Positions 1-39,134 of a stretch of DNA of 64,000 bases are shown piece after piece. Source of the stretch: Salminus brasiliensis. Lineage: Eukaryota > Chordata > Actinopteri > Characiformes > Bryconidae. The stretch lies in the NCBI RefSeq assembly GCF_030463535.1, contig NC_132891.1, positions 5,163,318-5,227,317 of the forward strand, in the 5' to 3' direction. The stretch's first letter is position 1; each line of letters opens with the position of its first letter. The translations under genes were made by a program, and so were the position numbers. Below the pieces are notes generated by a model, which ran no database searches, was not told the origin of the DNA, and saw only the letters and a list, made by a program, of their open reading frames with translations.

Positions 1-724
1 CCTCTGAAAAGCCCTGGCCTCTTCATCACCACTTCCAAGTCAGAGGGGCAGATTCCAAGACCTCGGACACTTCTACCCCTCAATCCCCCTGCATTCAGCT
101 TCATCCTTCAGAGAGTAGCTCTGCTAAAGCCTGGACCAACTGTGAAGAGAAGACTTGGAGGCTGGACAAATTAGTGGTGTACTGGTAGTGTACTTTACGG
201 GATTACTGACTCACATCCTGAGCCAAAGCTTTTTGATCAGCTCTTCGAAGTGCTTAGTTAGCCACATCTGCTTTGAGCTTGTATTTTGTACATACGGTGG
301 TATTTAGTTATCCACTGCCAGGCTGCAGATGGCACTTCTGTCTCGGACCCCAGAGCCCACAGCTGCTCTCAGAATGGAGGAACTGTCAGCAAATCAAGGC
401 TTTTCCAGTTGAAGAGAGGCAGCACTACAGCTTCCATTCCAGGCAAAGGGTGAGAGCCAGGCCCTACTCCAGCCTGTGACAAAGAAACCCTGGTTATGAA
501 CACAGCATGCATGTGAGCAGCTGAACAGCTGAATAAACGACAGGTTCAGACGATTACAGTAAACAAATATATACAGTGAATAGCAACTACACAAGCTACA
601 CAGCAACAGATTACATCTGTACGTACTGAGCTGAGCCTAAAAACACCAGGGTGAGAGTTTCAGTCTGTGGCTCCGCCCCTCAATCTGTTTACTGCTTATT
701 CCCACCTTTCCACATTTCCTGTAT

Positions 725-915
725 CTTCACAGGTAGGCAGTTAGACAGTCGCTCCACTCCAGCACTGTGAAGCCCTGTACATTTCTGTGTCAGAGAAAGA
801 AGGGAGGGTGCTCAAATTTACTCAAATTTACTGTGCTTCTATGAAGTGTAATTTCACAGCTCTGGACCGGCCCTACGGTCTAACTGCTGCTCATCAAGTG
901 TGAGGAGATGAGTGT
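725..915 (+). repeat. Dispersed repeat, inverted copy at 26620-26815
   Basis: Shares 'GGCAGTTAGACAGTCGCTCC' and 'CCGGCCCTACGGTCTAACTG' with the reverse complement of 26620-26815. The spacing between the two blocks is similar, which points to a two-copy member of a dispersed family. Its class is unknown. Confidence 0.6.
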
Positions 916-1639
916 CAGTTCAAAAACCAAAGCAAGAGCTTTGTGCTCCGTTGTCAAAAGCTGCCCAGTCTGGGGACGCCATGTGATAGAGGGAGTTCTG
1001 ACCTGCAGATGGGAAAGGGAAAACAGTAAACAGATGGAGGGGCGGAGCCACAGACTAAACTATCATCTTACACAATATTTAATCAGCTTCAGCTTTGGCG
1101 GCTTATTTACTAATGCTTTTGAGTTGAGCTCAACTCAGTATGTATTGTGGATCGAACTGAGAAGCAGAAGTAAGCGATGTGAGTTAGGAGAACGTTTGAC
1201 TAAGCTAAGCTAAGCTAAGCTAAAACCCCAAAAACAGAAATATGTTACTGTATAGTTGTATTTTTGGCCTGACCTAAGCTTTTCAGTGTCATTTTTTAAT
1301 ATATAGGCATTTCTGGTGCAGCGTTCAAGATCTTTCCAGGCAGAAATTGTATATAATTACGATGCGTTGTTATGCCCTGGTTATGACTATAACAGGCTAT
1401 CAATCAGGGTGAATGTTCTAGCATGTTGAACCATCAGTTAGTGCCCTTAAGCAGAGCATCTGATGCCATTTCCTGACAGCATACCTCTGCGACCTGAAAA
1501 CGACTAATTCCATGTCCAACTGTCTGTGTACCATCTGTAGTTCACTAATGTAATTCACTCATTTACAGTGCCTGACACATGCCAGGACACATCAGCTGGT
1601 AGAAATGTCTATTAAGCAACTGGCGTGCACACTGTAGAA

Positions 1640-2042
1640 CATTTGATGTGCAAATGCACAAACACTGCATATCTAGTCCCTGTACAGACATACTGCCAAT
1701 GCATTAGGACCCTCTGGAGCAGATAAACATGAACCTATAGGCACCGTGGGCTAGAAGGGTATAAACCCCCCCTCAGCATTGAGCTGTGGAGCAGTGGAAG
1801 AACTGTGTTCTCTGGAATGATGGATGGTTGGTGCTCCATCCGATACTTTTGGGAACACTCTTGTGGCTTAATGCAACAAAATCTTCACAGCTATGCTCCG
1901 AAGCCTAGTAGAAAGCCTTCTTTCCTGGACAGTAGAGACGGTTACTCCAACAACAGCAGGAGGAACTCGTTCTTTAATACCTTTGCTTTCGGAAGCAGCA
2001 ATAAATGAGCAGGTGTCCCAATACTTTTGTCCTTATACACTT
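1640..2042 (-). mobile_element. MITE family A, copy 1 (reverse, one end worn)
   Basis: Ends at the right with the terminal sequence GGTGTCCCAATACTTTTGTCC. Internal landmarks in reverse are GCTGTGGAGCAGTGGAAGAA and a GGACAGTAGAGAC block. The other terminus is degraded. Confidence 0.75.
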
Positions 2043-2612
2043 TTATTCCTTGAGGTAATGTAATGTAATGTAATGGCCTACTCTCAATATGACAGTACTC
2101 AATATACACATGGTACCTACGGTCCAGTTGTTTGTATTAGGGAAGAGGAAAAACAGCTGGCACAGAACATGGTACTAGCTAAAGGTACTGAAACATACCT
2201 TTGAGGGTTCCATTGAGTCCCTATTGGCAGGTACTTTCTTTTTTCGGAGAGTGTAGGTACTACAATACTACGTATTGGCTCTGACCTGCCCTACATTAGT
2301 GCAGTGCCCTTTGTGCCAGCTGGAGAGGCAGCTTCCCCACCCGCCACACAGCCACTCTCTGAGTAAACAATGCCTGCTGGCTCAGTCGGACATGGCACAA
2401 GCAAACACAGTCAAGCCCAACGTTTCTTTGCTTTGCTGTGGAGCATGCTTACACAAGCTCTGAAGAGATTATAGTATACATGATCAGACTGCAGGGGATT
2501 TCGTAGGCCCCTGATGCATACGCCTAAACCGTTCCTTTGCTGGGGTCTTGTGTTGGGGGTGTTTCAGCAGGCGCTACTACTTGCGGTTTTGATGTTTATA
2601 GTGTTCCTTCAA

Positions 2613-2720
2613 GTCAAGTCAAGTCAAGTTAAGAGGCCTTTGTGTCGTTTCATCTGCGAATAAACACACAGTGCAGCAGAATTGCATACCTCCAGGACTA
2701 CAGCTCAACATTAAGCAACA
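2613..2720 (+). repeat. Retroposon-like tail with (AAGTC)n
   Basis: A short AAGTC tandem leads into a segment resembling fish LINE/SINE 3' tails that carry a 'TTATTGTCATTTCA'-like block. The match is from memory and partial. Confidence 0.35.
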
Positions 2721-2747
2721 CAACACAACAGAAGACTACATAAAGTG

Positions 2748-3172
2748 CAGTGTGCAAATGTTTGTGGACACCCCTTTACTTTCAGTTGCACCTATCTCTG
2801 ACACACAGCTTGTCTAGTCCCTGTAGAGAAGTACTGACAATAGATTAGGATATACATGAACATGAAGCTATTGGCACCATGCTGCCTAATGCCAGGAGTG
2901 GGCTAGATGGGTTTAAAGCCCCCCAGCAGTGAGCTGTGGAGCAGTGGAAGAACTGTGCACACTGAAATGATGGATGGTGGTGCTCCATCCAGAACTTTTG
3001 GGTTGAGTTGTTAAGGAGTTAAGGAGTTGGGGAAGAGGTGGGGTGGTGATCATCCAACACCCTGACCGTACTCCAACAAAAGCAGGATACACTCTTTATT
3101 AATACCCTTGATTTCAGAAGAAACAATGAATGAGAAGGTGTCCCAATACTTGTGTCCTTTTAGTGTATGTGA
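2748..3172 (-). mobile_element. MITE family A, copy 2 (reverse, nearly complete)
   Basis: About 425 bp, with both family ends: GCAAATGTTTGTGGACACCCC on the left and GGTGTCCCAATACTTGTGTCC on the right, which are imperfect inverted repeats of each other. It has no coding capacity. One of the best templates for defining the family in this window. Confidence 0.82.
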
Positions 3173-3354
3173 ACGCAGGCGTTAGTGAGGTAATAGACTG
3201 CAGTTCTTCAGGTAATGCAGTATTTAGCAGCAATGTGAAGGCTACATTAGAAGGCTATGCTACATTGCTGTCCAGCAAAAAACTTGTATCTCCAAAATGT
3301 CAACTTCAACACAGGTCATTTTGGAGCATTTCTATTGGTCCGTTTCTCATAAAA

Positions 3355-3475
3355 TTCTTCGAAAGCACCCCTGGAGCAAAGAGGGTTAAGGGCCTTGCTC
3401 AGAGGCCTGGCAGTGGCAGCCAAGCAAACCCAGGTATCGAACCCACATCCTTATAACCCGGTGCCCTAACCAATC
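3355..3475 (-). mobile_element. SINE-like fragment (reverse)
   Basis: Carries GGGTTAAGGGCCTTGCTCAGAG and a reversed box-B-like GGTATCGAACCC, the same arrangement as the clearer tRNA-derived SINEs at 35448, 39576 and 39833. The head is incomplete. Confidence 0.5.
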
Positions 3476-4146
3476 CCAGCTAACATTTCCATGAGGGGCT
3501 GGTACGGGTAGCCCGGCTGGGAACCAGCAAGCTTTGTTTATGGCTTCCATGTTGCCCCCACATACGGATGCCCAACAGGGCCAGTGATGGGACTAAGAGG
3601 GGTTCAGCATGGGCCTCATCTGAGTTGTACACAGTTGTACATGGGCCCTAGATGGGACCCTTTTGAGGTTAGGGTGGGTAAGTCCATTTGGGATGCCCAT
3701 CAGTACAAACCCGCTTAGAGGAACCCACCTAGCCCACTTTCCACCCACGTGAGCCCCACATGAGCTTGTTTGCTGGGTCCTGTGTCACCACATGCTTCTA
3801 CAAGTTTGACCCGCTCAAACCCAGGACCTACTGGACCTGCCAATTTCCAGCTTTGATCCAATTCATCAGCTATTCCCTATAGGAATGCTGTGTAGTTTTG
3901 AGCAGGCCGGGCCAGCAGATGTCACTAATGCCACAGAAGTTTGGCACAGTTTGGGTTTAGGGTTAGGGCTACTTCCCTTCTCCTGGAGTGACCAGTTCGC
4001 CAAATGGCCAGGCCATGGAGTTTGTTGCCTCCTCCTCTTCTTCTTCATCCTCCTCCTCCTCCTCCTTCTCCTCCTCATTATCATCATCCAACAGAGCAAC
4101 CAAACAAGCTCGTGCTCGAATCCATGCCTGTGCGAACCTTTACAAG

Positions 4147-4158
4147 CGCGCATGCGCA
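4147..4158. promoter_or_regulatory. NRF1-type palindromic site
   Basis: CGCGCATGCGCA matches the NRF1 consensus YGCGCAYGCGCR at every position. It lies about 525 bp upstream of the chst13 ATG in CpG-rich sequence, where NRF1 sites are typical of vertebrate promoters. Occupancy is inferred. Confidence 0.55.
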
Positions 4159-4233
4159 GTCCGGCCGAGCGCCCAACACTGCTTCTTCTTTTTTTTTTTT
4201 TCTTCCATCGACCTCTTGCGTCATGGGTGGTCG

Positions 4234-4241
4234 TGACGTCA
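4234..4241. promoter_or_regulatory. Perfect CRE (TGACGTCA)
   Basis: The full 8-bp palindromic cAMP-response element TGACGTCA occurs once, about 440 bp before the chst13 start codon and within the CpG-rich block. CREB/ATF proteins bind this octamer. Position and context make a functional site plausible, but nothing in the sequence proves use. Confidence 0.5.
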
Positions 4242-4682
4242 CGGCCGAAACTTTTGATACAAAAAGCCCTCCATGTTTTCGAGCTCACTGCGTAAAATCA
4301 CACCCACTGGACGAGTGGCTGAGCAGACACTAGGACGGAGAGCACGCTGGAGACTCCCGGGAGGAGTTTGCGCACTGGAGACGTGTCGGCCACCAGTGCG
4401 TGCGCGGAGTGCCTGAAGCAGATGGGGGCTCTGAAGCTCCAAAGAGTCCCCCCTATAGCCACAACCAACTCTAACGCCGCCCTCGGAGCCACCAGTGCTG
4501 GGTGCTCTGGGTCGTTTCCCCCAGGCGTCGAGCTGAGCCTGCTTCCCTAATGGGAACGTCTGCCTGCTCTCCTCCGGGACGGAGCGCTTCAGGAGCCTTG
4601 TTGACCCCGTTCGGAGAGTCTGCGTTTGGGACGGAGCCGAGAAGCCGCCTCGTATGAGCCCCGGGAGGCCGGGAGAGGCACG

Positions 4683-31603
<26,921 letters not shown>

Positions 31604-31849
31604 GTTGGACTTTGGAGTCTTGAGCTCATGCATGTGCTGGTGTGTACATTGGGCAAAGAAGTGATGCACTGAAGTGGCTTCATTCAAATGTGAATTCATT
31701 TCTAGAGCGGTATTCATATCGAATCAGTACTTTTAGGGTACTAAGTATCAAGATATAATGTGATTCAGGATCACTGCATACGTAAGTGAGCCACCAGGCA
31801 TGCATCTTTCCAAATCAAGCCTGCTGATTGTCTGTTTACAGCACATTTC

Positions 31850-31990
31850 ATACCTATGCTGTCACATGAAAAATCCAAAATGCTAACTTTACAGGAGCAG
31901 GAAAAAGCTTCAGAACTTTCAATGGAAGTCAATGGAAAAATATTTGCATCCAAGTCATTTTGGAGCATTTCTGTTGGTCCATTATGAAAT
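31850..31990 (+). mobile_element. MITE family B fragment
   Basis: Carries CTTTCAATGGAAGTCAATGG and TCATTTTGGAGCATTTCTG followed by TTGGTCCAT. Relatives are at 3288-3350, 35155-35270, 55140-55195 and the full palindromic copy at 59262. Confidence 0.65.
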
Positions 31991-32792
31991 CTGGAGACAA
32001 TATATATATATATAATATGTCATAAAGTGAAAAACGCCAAAATGTCCAAATGTCCAGCAGTTCATATTTCGAGGTGGAACAATTCCCAATATAATTCAGT
32101 ACAGTGGTCTCGATTCCATACAATTTTCAATACAGCATATTTTACAGTGCCTAAAATAGGGCCTTAAAATATTAGGTTCCTCATACAGTTCGAATACATA
32201 CAAAACAATACAACAAAATATCATAATACTGTATCATTATATTAATGCATAGAATTAAAATAGTGTATTCTAAAAGTACATCACTTTCCTCTTTATCTGC
32301 AGTGATAGATCAGATAGATCAGATACAGAGCAGCACGCTGACCCAAGCTGGCCAAGGCTTGTCAGGTTTCTCAGTATTAAGATCATCTTAAATAGTAGAG
32401 AGAGTGTTTAATGTAATGCTCACTCTACCATTTAACAGTGATGCTGAACAACCCAGGTCAGAACAGATATTTGAACAAAACAGTTCTAATTATGATTGTA
32501 TTAATGTGTTCATACTGAAGATTAGAGCTGAATCCAGAACTGATAACAGAGTAATTCTTGTATTATTTTATACAATGCAATAATTTACTGTTTTAGGAAA
32601 GAACAGTGTACTTGCTAAAAGTGGGTACAGGTGGGTCTTGACTTGAAAACATTTGGGAACCCTTGCCTTAAGCTGGTACATGCCATGGTAAGCTTAGCAT
32701 GAGCTGATTGGTGTCTAAAATGAAAGTGTAAATAGTAAAATAGAAGGCTAGTCGAAGGCTTTCAGGGCTTTTTCCCCATTGTACTGAACTGG

Positions 32793-33078
32793 GCTGGGCG
32801 ATATGGTAACAGTACTATCACGATATTTAAAGACGTTTTTCACGATACAAATAATCATAGACTAAAAACACCAGAATTGACAAACCACTATTCAGATTCT
32901 CTCCTGTACCAAGTAAACTGATTTTACTCAACATCTACTTAAACCAGTCTAATTATCAGATCAGTGTTTATTAAGCACTAACAGGATCCTTCATATGCTT
33001 AGAAAAGCATACTGTTATCACCATAACAACATTTATCACGATACTATATGATAAAATATCATCATATTGCCCAGCTCT
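32793..33078. mobile_element. Non-autonomous DNA element with GGGCGATATGG termini
   Basis: Starts GCTGGGCGATATGGTAACAG and ends ATCATCATATTGCCCAGC, imperfect inverted repeats about 285 bp apart. The interior includes paired CACGATA words and is AT-rich. The layout fits a MITE. A one-ended copy is at 21040-21160. Confidence 0.7.
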
Positions 33079-33559
33079 GCTTCAGGTCCAATCCACGAAA
33101 TGTGACTTCTATGTACCGTAAGAGCCCTAGCCGGGCTACTCACACCCATTTCTGGGTAAACCCTTTCACAAGTCAGTCTGATTATCTGTAATAATGCAGC
33201 AGAGCAAGGTGGAACAGATCATTCCTGCATTTTCGGGATGCGCTGGATGTTGTGGGACGCCTTATTATTAGCCAGACTAGAAGAATCATTAGAATTAAAG
33301 CTGAATGTTGCGTCACTTTTGAAGCTGGACTGTACTTGTGAAAGCGTTACGGCACATCCACCTTCAGTTTTTTATTAAAAGGAGGTGTCGTATATGTGTC
33401 TTTATCGAGGGTGTCAGGAAATCAGTATTAGTATCAGAATCAGGATGATGGACGAGTTTGATGACACCTAATTAACAATAATAATAATAATAATAATAAA
33501 TCCTAAGGGATTCAAATATATGAAAGTTAATAAACTGAACAACGGAACAAATTGTGGAG

Positions 33560-33920
33560 GAATGTAGAAATGATACACATTTGAATCAGCTACAACCTCA
33601 AAGTGCCACTTCTTTCAGCGCGACTGGACATCCCAGTGGACTTTCTGAGCATGTGCTGGTGTTTAAATTCCACTCGTGTGTGTTCCTGAGTGGATGGAGG
33701 ACGGGCCCTGAATAAGCCATGGTTCTCCCCGAAGGCGGAAAAGCACCGTCGAGAACAGATTACTAATTGCAAGGTGCCGCATCCACCCGGGCCTTCCCAC
33801 AATGCCATTGTCATTCTTTTGGCTGTGCTCAGTACTGACTGAACTCCTGACTGTGTGCCTTTGTGACTCTGAATGTTCACTAATTGAAGCGGGATTCTTC
33901 ATTAGCTGGCAAATGCAGAG
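33560..33920. other. Non-repetitive stretch 3' of chst13
   Basis: Around 360 bp of mixed composition about 2 kb after the chst13 stop, containing GAATAAGCCATGGTTCTCC and CCACAATGCCATTGTCATTC. It may be chst13 3' UTR or a conserved non-coding element. Overlapping ORFs on the reverse strand look random. Confidence 0.3.
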
Positions 33921-34249
33921 TTTTTCAGACTTTTCCATGACTCCAACCCAAACACCACCCTACCCCCCACCCCCGTTTATTCTCCAGTCCCATGTTTTAT
34001 ATTTAAGTTTTTGCTGAAGTATTTATTGTAAACATTGTACGTTGCTGTTGAACTGAAATCAGCAGAGGCTTTACTCAATGCTGTGAATCGTTGTTCCTCT
34101 AAAAAACTTGACTAACCACAGTTCATCACACTTTCTGAACCTTTTCGAGTCTCCCCCCACAGGCTGAGCTGAGCAGTTTCATCAATTTTATCAACACGAT
34201 TCTCAGCAAAAGTTGGTTAAAATTTAATACGTTTCTGTTTGAAAAAGTT

Positions 34250-34665
34250 TTAGCCCCCTCTGAAAATAAGAATATTAGCTTATCTGGGCAGAAAGTGCTT
34301 ATTTCCTCAGTAAAACACCAATACAAGATGAAATACGAATAACATCTCCAAAGTTCTCCTCAGATCAACACCTGGTTTGATGGTAAATCAGGGCTTAATG
34401 ATGGTAAATCAGGTGAGCTGCTGCTGCTGCTGATGATGATGGAGTTGAACACATCCTCCACGCTGTGCTGGCTGGACTGGGGGGCGTCCAGGAGAAACCT
34501 GGACTCAGACTAGCTCACCGACAAGATCTCACTACTTTCTTTCCTCAGAATGAGAAGCTCTTGTTTTTTACTGGATTTATGTTTACCTGCTTTATCTGTT
34601 CTGATGAGATCTGGAGCTTCCACAGTAGAAATCATTTTAAATAGTGTGCTTAAGTGCCTAAAACC
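34250..34665 (-). repeat. Dispersed repeat, inverted copy of 9400-9930
   Basis: The same blocks as 9400-9930 in reverse. The triplet run is shorter here, (CTG)5 followed by ATG triplets. Confidence 0.8.
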
Positions 34666-35447
34666 TCTGCACAATACTGTATATTTCAATAAATTGGATT
34701 CTTGTTTACACACCTGAATCAGTTCGATCCAGTGCGTTACTCTTTTTTTCTTCAATTTGTGACCACAAACCATCCGTACCATATGCTTTCCAGTCCTTCG
34801 GAGCGTTCTGTTGAAGGATGTGCTCAAGGATGAGCTCCGGCTGCTCTTTCTGAGAAGTGCTCTGGTGAGCTCTGCCCAGTCCGGGAATGAAAACGGTAAA
34901 TGCTGGCTTTCTCACAGAGTCTCCTCTTTATTTAGCATGCATCAGGCTGGGTAAACAGTGCATAGCTGTGGTCAGGGGGAACGAGGACCCTCATCAGAGC
35001 CCTCCTTGTTAAGCCGCTGCATCCAGGGTGAGGTGCAGAGCATCTACCGGCCAGAGCAGAGCAGAAAGAAACACGGCGTCTTCCCTACATTTAATTCATT
35101 TAATTTTAATTTCTTTCACTGTGACATAATGTGAATCTGACAGTTTACATTTTTATGATGAATGGACCAATAGAAATGCTCCAAAATTACGAATGAATAT
35201 AAGATCTTTTACATTGACTTCCATTGAAAGAATTCCCTTCTCCTTTAAGGCTGCCTTTTTGGAGGTATGAGGTTTTTGCAGGACAATGTGACGATATCTC
35301 AGAATCCTCAGCTTTATTTCCACTTAATAAAAACATTACACAGTAATTAATATTTGACAAAGGTGAGTAAATAGAAGGACCCAAGCTTTTATGGGCCCCC
35401 CCATACCACCAGATACTTCATCATTCCATAGGGAGAGAGAAGCCTTT

Positions 35448-35690
35448 AAAGGTACACATATTTGTCACTGTACAGCAAAATGTGTCCTCCACATTTAACC
35501 CATCTGTGGTAGTGAACACACACACCCAGAGCGGTGGGCAGCCAATTCCAGTGCCCTGGGAGCAGAGAGGGTAAAGGGCCTTGCTCAAGGGGCCAACAGT
35601 GGCAGCGTGCCAAGCCCGGGAATCGAACCCACAACTCTGTTATTGATAGCCTGGCGCGCTGACCGCTAAGCCACCACTGCCCCACTGCTT
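35448..35690 (-). mobile_element. tRNA-derived SINE, copy 1
   Basis: Read in reverse it starts with a tRNA-like head: box A in GTGGCTTAGCGGTCAGCG, box B in GTGGGTTCGATTCCCGGG. A conserved body follows (GGCCCCTTGAGCAAGGCCC) and a tail ending near a GTGTACCTTT-like sequence. RNA polymerase III would start at the head. Copies also occur at 39576, 39833 and 48545. Confidence 0.82.
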
Positions 35691-36165
35691 TACTGATCAC
35701 CCACGCGTATCTGCTTTTGCCCAACAGTGGAGCAGCCTACAGCAGGACTTGATTAACCCAGTTATCGGTGTGCCAACTATGAAAATAAATTAATATAAAA
35801 ATGCTTTTACCTGTGTAATACCACTTCGTTTTATTTTTAAATGTTATTTTTACAGTCATTTTTTTATCATGATATCTTACTGCTCTTGGGGGCCCCCTGG
35901 TGGTGTGGGGGCCCTAAGCGGCTGCATAATTCGAGTCTGTCTTGAGCCGGCTCTGCCTTACCGAATCTAATTACCTATAATGTTGCTGTCCTCCAGGCTC
36001 AGTGTGCAGGTAGCTAGTTGAAGAGATAGTAGCTGGTGGGTCAGGTTAGCTTTCAGCCTAGCACCTGCTTGTTTACCAGGTTTCCTCCAAGCCTTTTTAG
36101 CCTGACTTCCATATTGTCCCAAATAGCTGTTGCATTTAGCCTCGAAAGGTGGTGTGAGAAAATAT

Positions 36166-36190
36166 GGGGGTGGGGTGGGGGGGGGGGGGG
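36166..36190 (+). repeat. G-run with quadruplex potential
   Basis: G5-T-G4-T-G14: four or more runs of at least three G with single-base loops in 25 bp. Confidence 0.85.
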
Positions 36191-36484
36191 ATTGGCCTGG
36201 TTTTACAGCTTTTTTTAGGTTTGTTTTTCTCTTCAAGGTGGAGACTTCCAGAGCTGCAAAAATACATTTTAACTGTATTTTCTATAATAAATGTTCACTA
36301 CCTTTGATTTTCCGTCCTTCTCCCACTGAGATGCAGCATATTATTAAAGTAGTGGCTGTAGCCTGTGCGCTATGAGCTGAATTAAAAAAAGAAAAAACTC
36401 CATTACTAAATTCGCATCAAGATCATCTAGTTTATTCTGCACACAGTAATAACTCTTTTTGTCTTAATTTATGTATTTTAGCTA

Positions 36485-36655
36485 GGGAGGCACCATTATG
36501 GGAATATATCTGAGGCCGATATCTGTTGATTCTGTTACATAAATCTTTATAGAACATAAATCTTCAGCATCACACTGAAATGTTACCGTTATTGTAGGTT
36601 AAAACATGCTGTAAAAAGACTAAAATGCAGATGTTTTAGTGTAATAGTCCAGCAC
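36485..36655 (+). repeat. Local direct repeat, copy 1 (copy 2 at 37378-37535)
   Basis: Both contain GAGGCCGATATCTGTTGATT, AGACTAAAATGCAGATGTTT and the following TAGTGTAAT...CCAGCACCACC text. Copy 2 is shorter by small deletions. Offset about 890 bp. Confidence 0.85.
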
Positions 36656-37234
36656 CACCTAAGCACTCTGCTCTGCTAAGCAATTATCTTCCGGTACAGA
36701 TTAATTAATGGTTCATCCCATGCTCGCATCCACTCCTAGCCCAAATAAACGGCACTGGAAGCACATTTCATAATTTTTATACAGTTTTTTTTTTTACACC
36801 CATCTTAAAAACGACTCCACAGCCATGGATTTTTTTTTCCAAACAACCAGCCAGAAGTACACTGTGCCCCTGGAGCATAGCTGGCAGTAAGTGTAAAAAC
36901 GCTGGGTACTTGCAGCCATGCAGGTGCGGCGCCTTTTGGGCTTCTTGTGCAGTTTTGGCTTTATTTTTGTCATAAATTCTCACACACTGCCGACACATCG
37001 TTCAAAAGGATCTGTGCTTAATTAAGCCCATTTTCAGGTTTCCCAGATGCTAAGTGTAGTCTAATAGACTAGTCTGAAGAAGCCAGCAGCTCAACATATA
37101 CCAAGCTAGGTAGTGAAACCTTCACACCCAGTGTAGAAATTCTGTAGCTCTCATAAATTCCCACTCTTTCTTTTTTCTGCTTCTCTTTTAATTTCCACGA
37201 GTGGTCATTAGTGAGGTCATTAGCGAGGTCATTA

Positions 37235-37565
37235 GCGAGGAAAGCTATAGTTTGCGGCGTTTTCCTCGTGTGGAGGAAGGAAATTAAAGAGAGCAAAAGC
37301 AGGCAGGGAGCAGAGACAACACACAGAGAGTGGACATTTGAGAACTACAGAGTTTCTAGCCTTGTTGACAGAGCCCAGGGAGGCATCATTATTGGAATGA
37401 TGGGCAGAGGCCGATATCTGTTGATTCTGCATCACATTGAAATATTACAGTTATTTTAGGTTAAAACATGCCGTAAAAAGACTAAAATGCAGATGTTTTA
37501 GTGTAATATTCCAGCACCACCTAAGCACTCTGCTCTGTACTTGTTGTGAATAGGCCTTAAAACCT
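37235..37565 (+). repeat. Local repeat, copy 1 (partial copy at 39440-39575)
   Basis: CTCGTGTGGAGGAAGGAAATT, GGCAGGGAGCAG and GAATAGGCCTTAAAA are shared with 39440-39575, which lacks the middle. Downstream, 'AAACATCATTAATATACACAC' is at 37613 and again at 39793, where the intervening space is filled by a SINE. Confidence 0.75.
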
Positions 37566-39134
37566 GGCAAATAGCACAGTGTCCCAGTCCGTCAGTTTCA
37601 GACCCAGTGTAAAAACATCATTAATATACACACGTTCATTTTTTTTGGCTGTAAAAATTGATCTCTTTGTGAAAGGGCCTTTAAATGTGCTTTAATAAAA
37701 GAAAATGAAAGAAGTCTTCTCACGCACTGCACATTAATATCATCATTGAGGAAGTGTCTGTTACTGTGGACTTCCTTCAGTAAGGAGCTGTCGTCTCGCT
37801 GCTTACACGCGATCACTCAGGTTTGTTGACGGTGGAGCAGATAGATGCTGGTGTTCTCAGGGTGCTCCCGTGTCTGTGTTACCTTCTGGCTCTCTCCTTT
37901 TAATTAGGCTGTTATAATCAGACCTGCTGGAGTCGTCAGACATACTCTGATGCTGATGCTCAACATTCTCAGCCCTCCATAAAATTCCTCTCAGAACTAA
38001 CTTCTTTTGGCTGGACAAGCGTTGCTCTTTTGTGAATGTTAAGGAGCGTGAACTGTTCAGATGAACTGTTCAGTGTGGGTGATGTAGGTCATATTAAATT
38101 AATTAACATTAATGACAGTGTTTATAATTGTTTATAAAGCTTGCTTTTGCATAAATTGAACTGAATAAAGGCAGCTTCAAAATTAAAAAATGTAAAATGC
38201 AGCATAAAGGACTATGATAAAACTGATATATAAGATTGTTTTTGGCTGGATGAGCTTTGCTCTTTTGTGCATGTTGAGGAGCGTGAACTGTTCAGATCAG
38301 TTCAGGGATGTTGGTCACATTAAAATGACAGTGTGAACGGCCTAAAAAAATCAGATTTGGTGAGAAAATCTGATTCAGATTTGGGAAATTTTACCTGCTG
38401 TGAGAACGTAGCCTTTGTGTTTACATATGGAAGAAACGTCTTTCCGACGTCATGCCAAAATTCTGGTATTTTCTGAGGAGGATTTTTTTGGAACGCTTGG
38501 TTTAAGTCAGTTTTCCTGTCCTTTTGCACAAATTGAACTGAAAATGGAAAAATTACAAATGTTTATGACAGCTGTAAAATGCAGCATAAAGGCTACGTTA
38601 CAAATGACTACCCAAGACAAAAATAACTAAATATTTGAGAACTTCTTCCTCTTTTGTTTGGAGAACTGCATTTCAGAACGTCTTCATTTTTAATCTTAAG
38701 ACTCTTTGTACGTTTTTTCTTCGGAAAGCTTTTCTTTGTAATTCCAGCCCCAGTTTCTCCACAGACTATAAAACATGGGCATCAGCTAGTAGAGAGAGAG
38801 AGAGGGCTCATTGTGATGCTTTTGCTAGACTTACTCGACCATCTTTGTGCTCCGAGGATTCTGGGAAACCCAGCCCTGAATGTCATTAGTTGGGATTTGT
38901 TTTAAACAACTTTCAAGTATTAGATTCACAGAGAAGATATCACACAACGCCTCATTAAAATGGGCTGATCTCACTTCTGGCTGGAACTGCGCTGAGAAGC
39001 AGCAATAATACAAACCATTTTTAATAGAAATGTTCTGCACATACTGTGAGCGCTGAAACAGGATCCCGGTGTGCAGAAGCCGGCTCAAAGTAGTTATGAT
39101 GATTTGTGCTTTCCCAGTTAAGTGATCCTGAAGT

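Larger units (their letters stand above)
1..4100. other. Intergenic sequence 5' of chst13, repeat-rich
   Basis: No ORF here has protein-like features. The stretch contains a dispersed repeat (725-915), two MITE copies, a retroposon-like tail (about 2613-2720), SINE-like sequence (3355-3475) and an unclassified repeat (about 3490-3790). Short TAAGC (about 1203-1222) and TGTAA runs are present. I see no exon of an upstream gene. Confidence 0.6.
4100..4682 (+). promoter_or_regulatory. CpG-rich promoter / 5' UTR region of chst13
   Basis: CpG dinucleotides are frequent here and rare in the surrounding AT-rich sequence. The region ends at the chst13 start codon and contains one perfect NRF1-type motif and one perfect CRE. 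No TATA box is obvious at a convincing distance. This is what a CpG-island promoter with a 5' UTR of a few hundred bases looks like. The transcription start cannot be read from the sequence. A pyrimidine-rich triplet stretch (about 4028-4080) and a T-run near 4190 lie just upstream. Confidence 0.6.

Noticed and set aside
3866..4295. Overlapping ORFs with Lys/Arg or Leu/Ser/Pro runs near 4000-4300
   Set aside because: Driven by a CTC/TCC pyrimidine stretch and T-run upstream of the chst13 promoter. Three frames are open at once and there is no domain.
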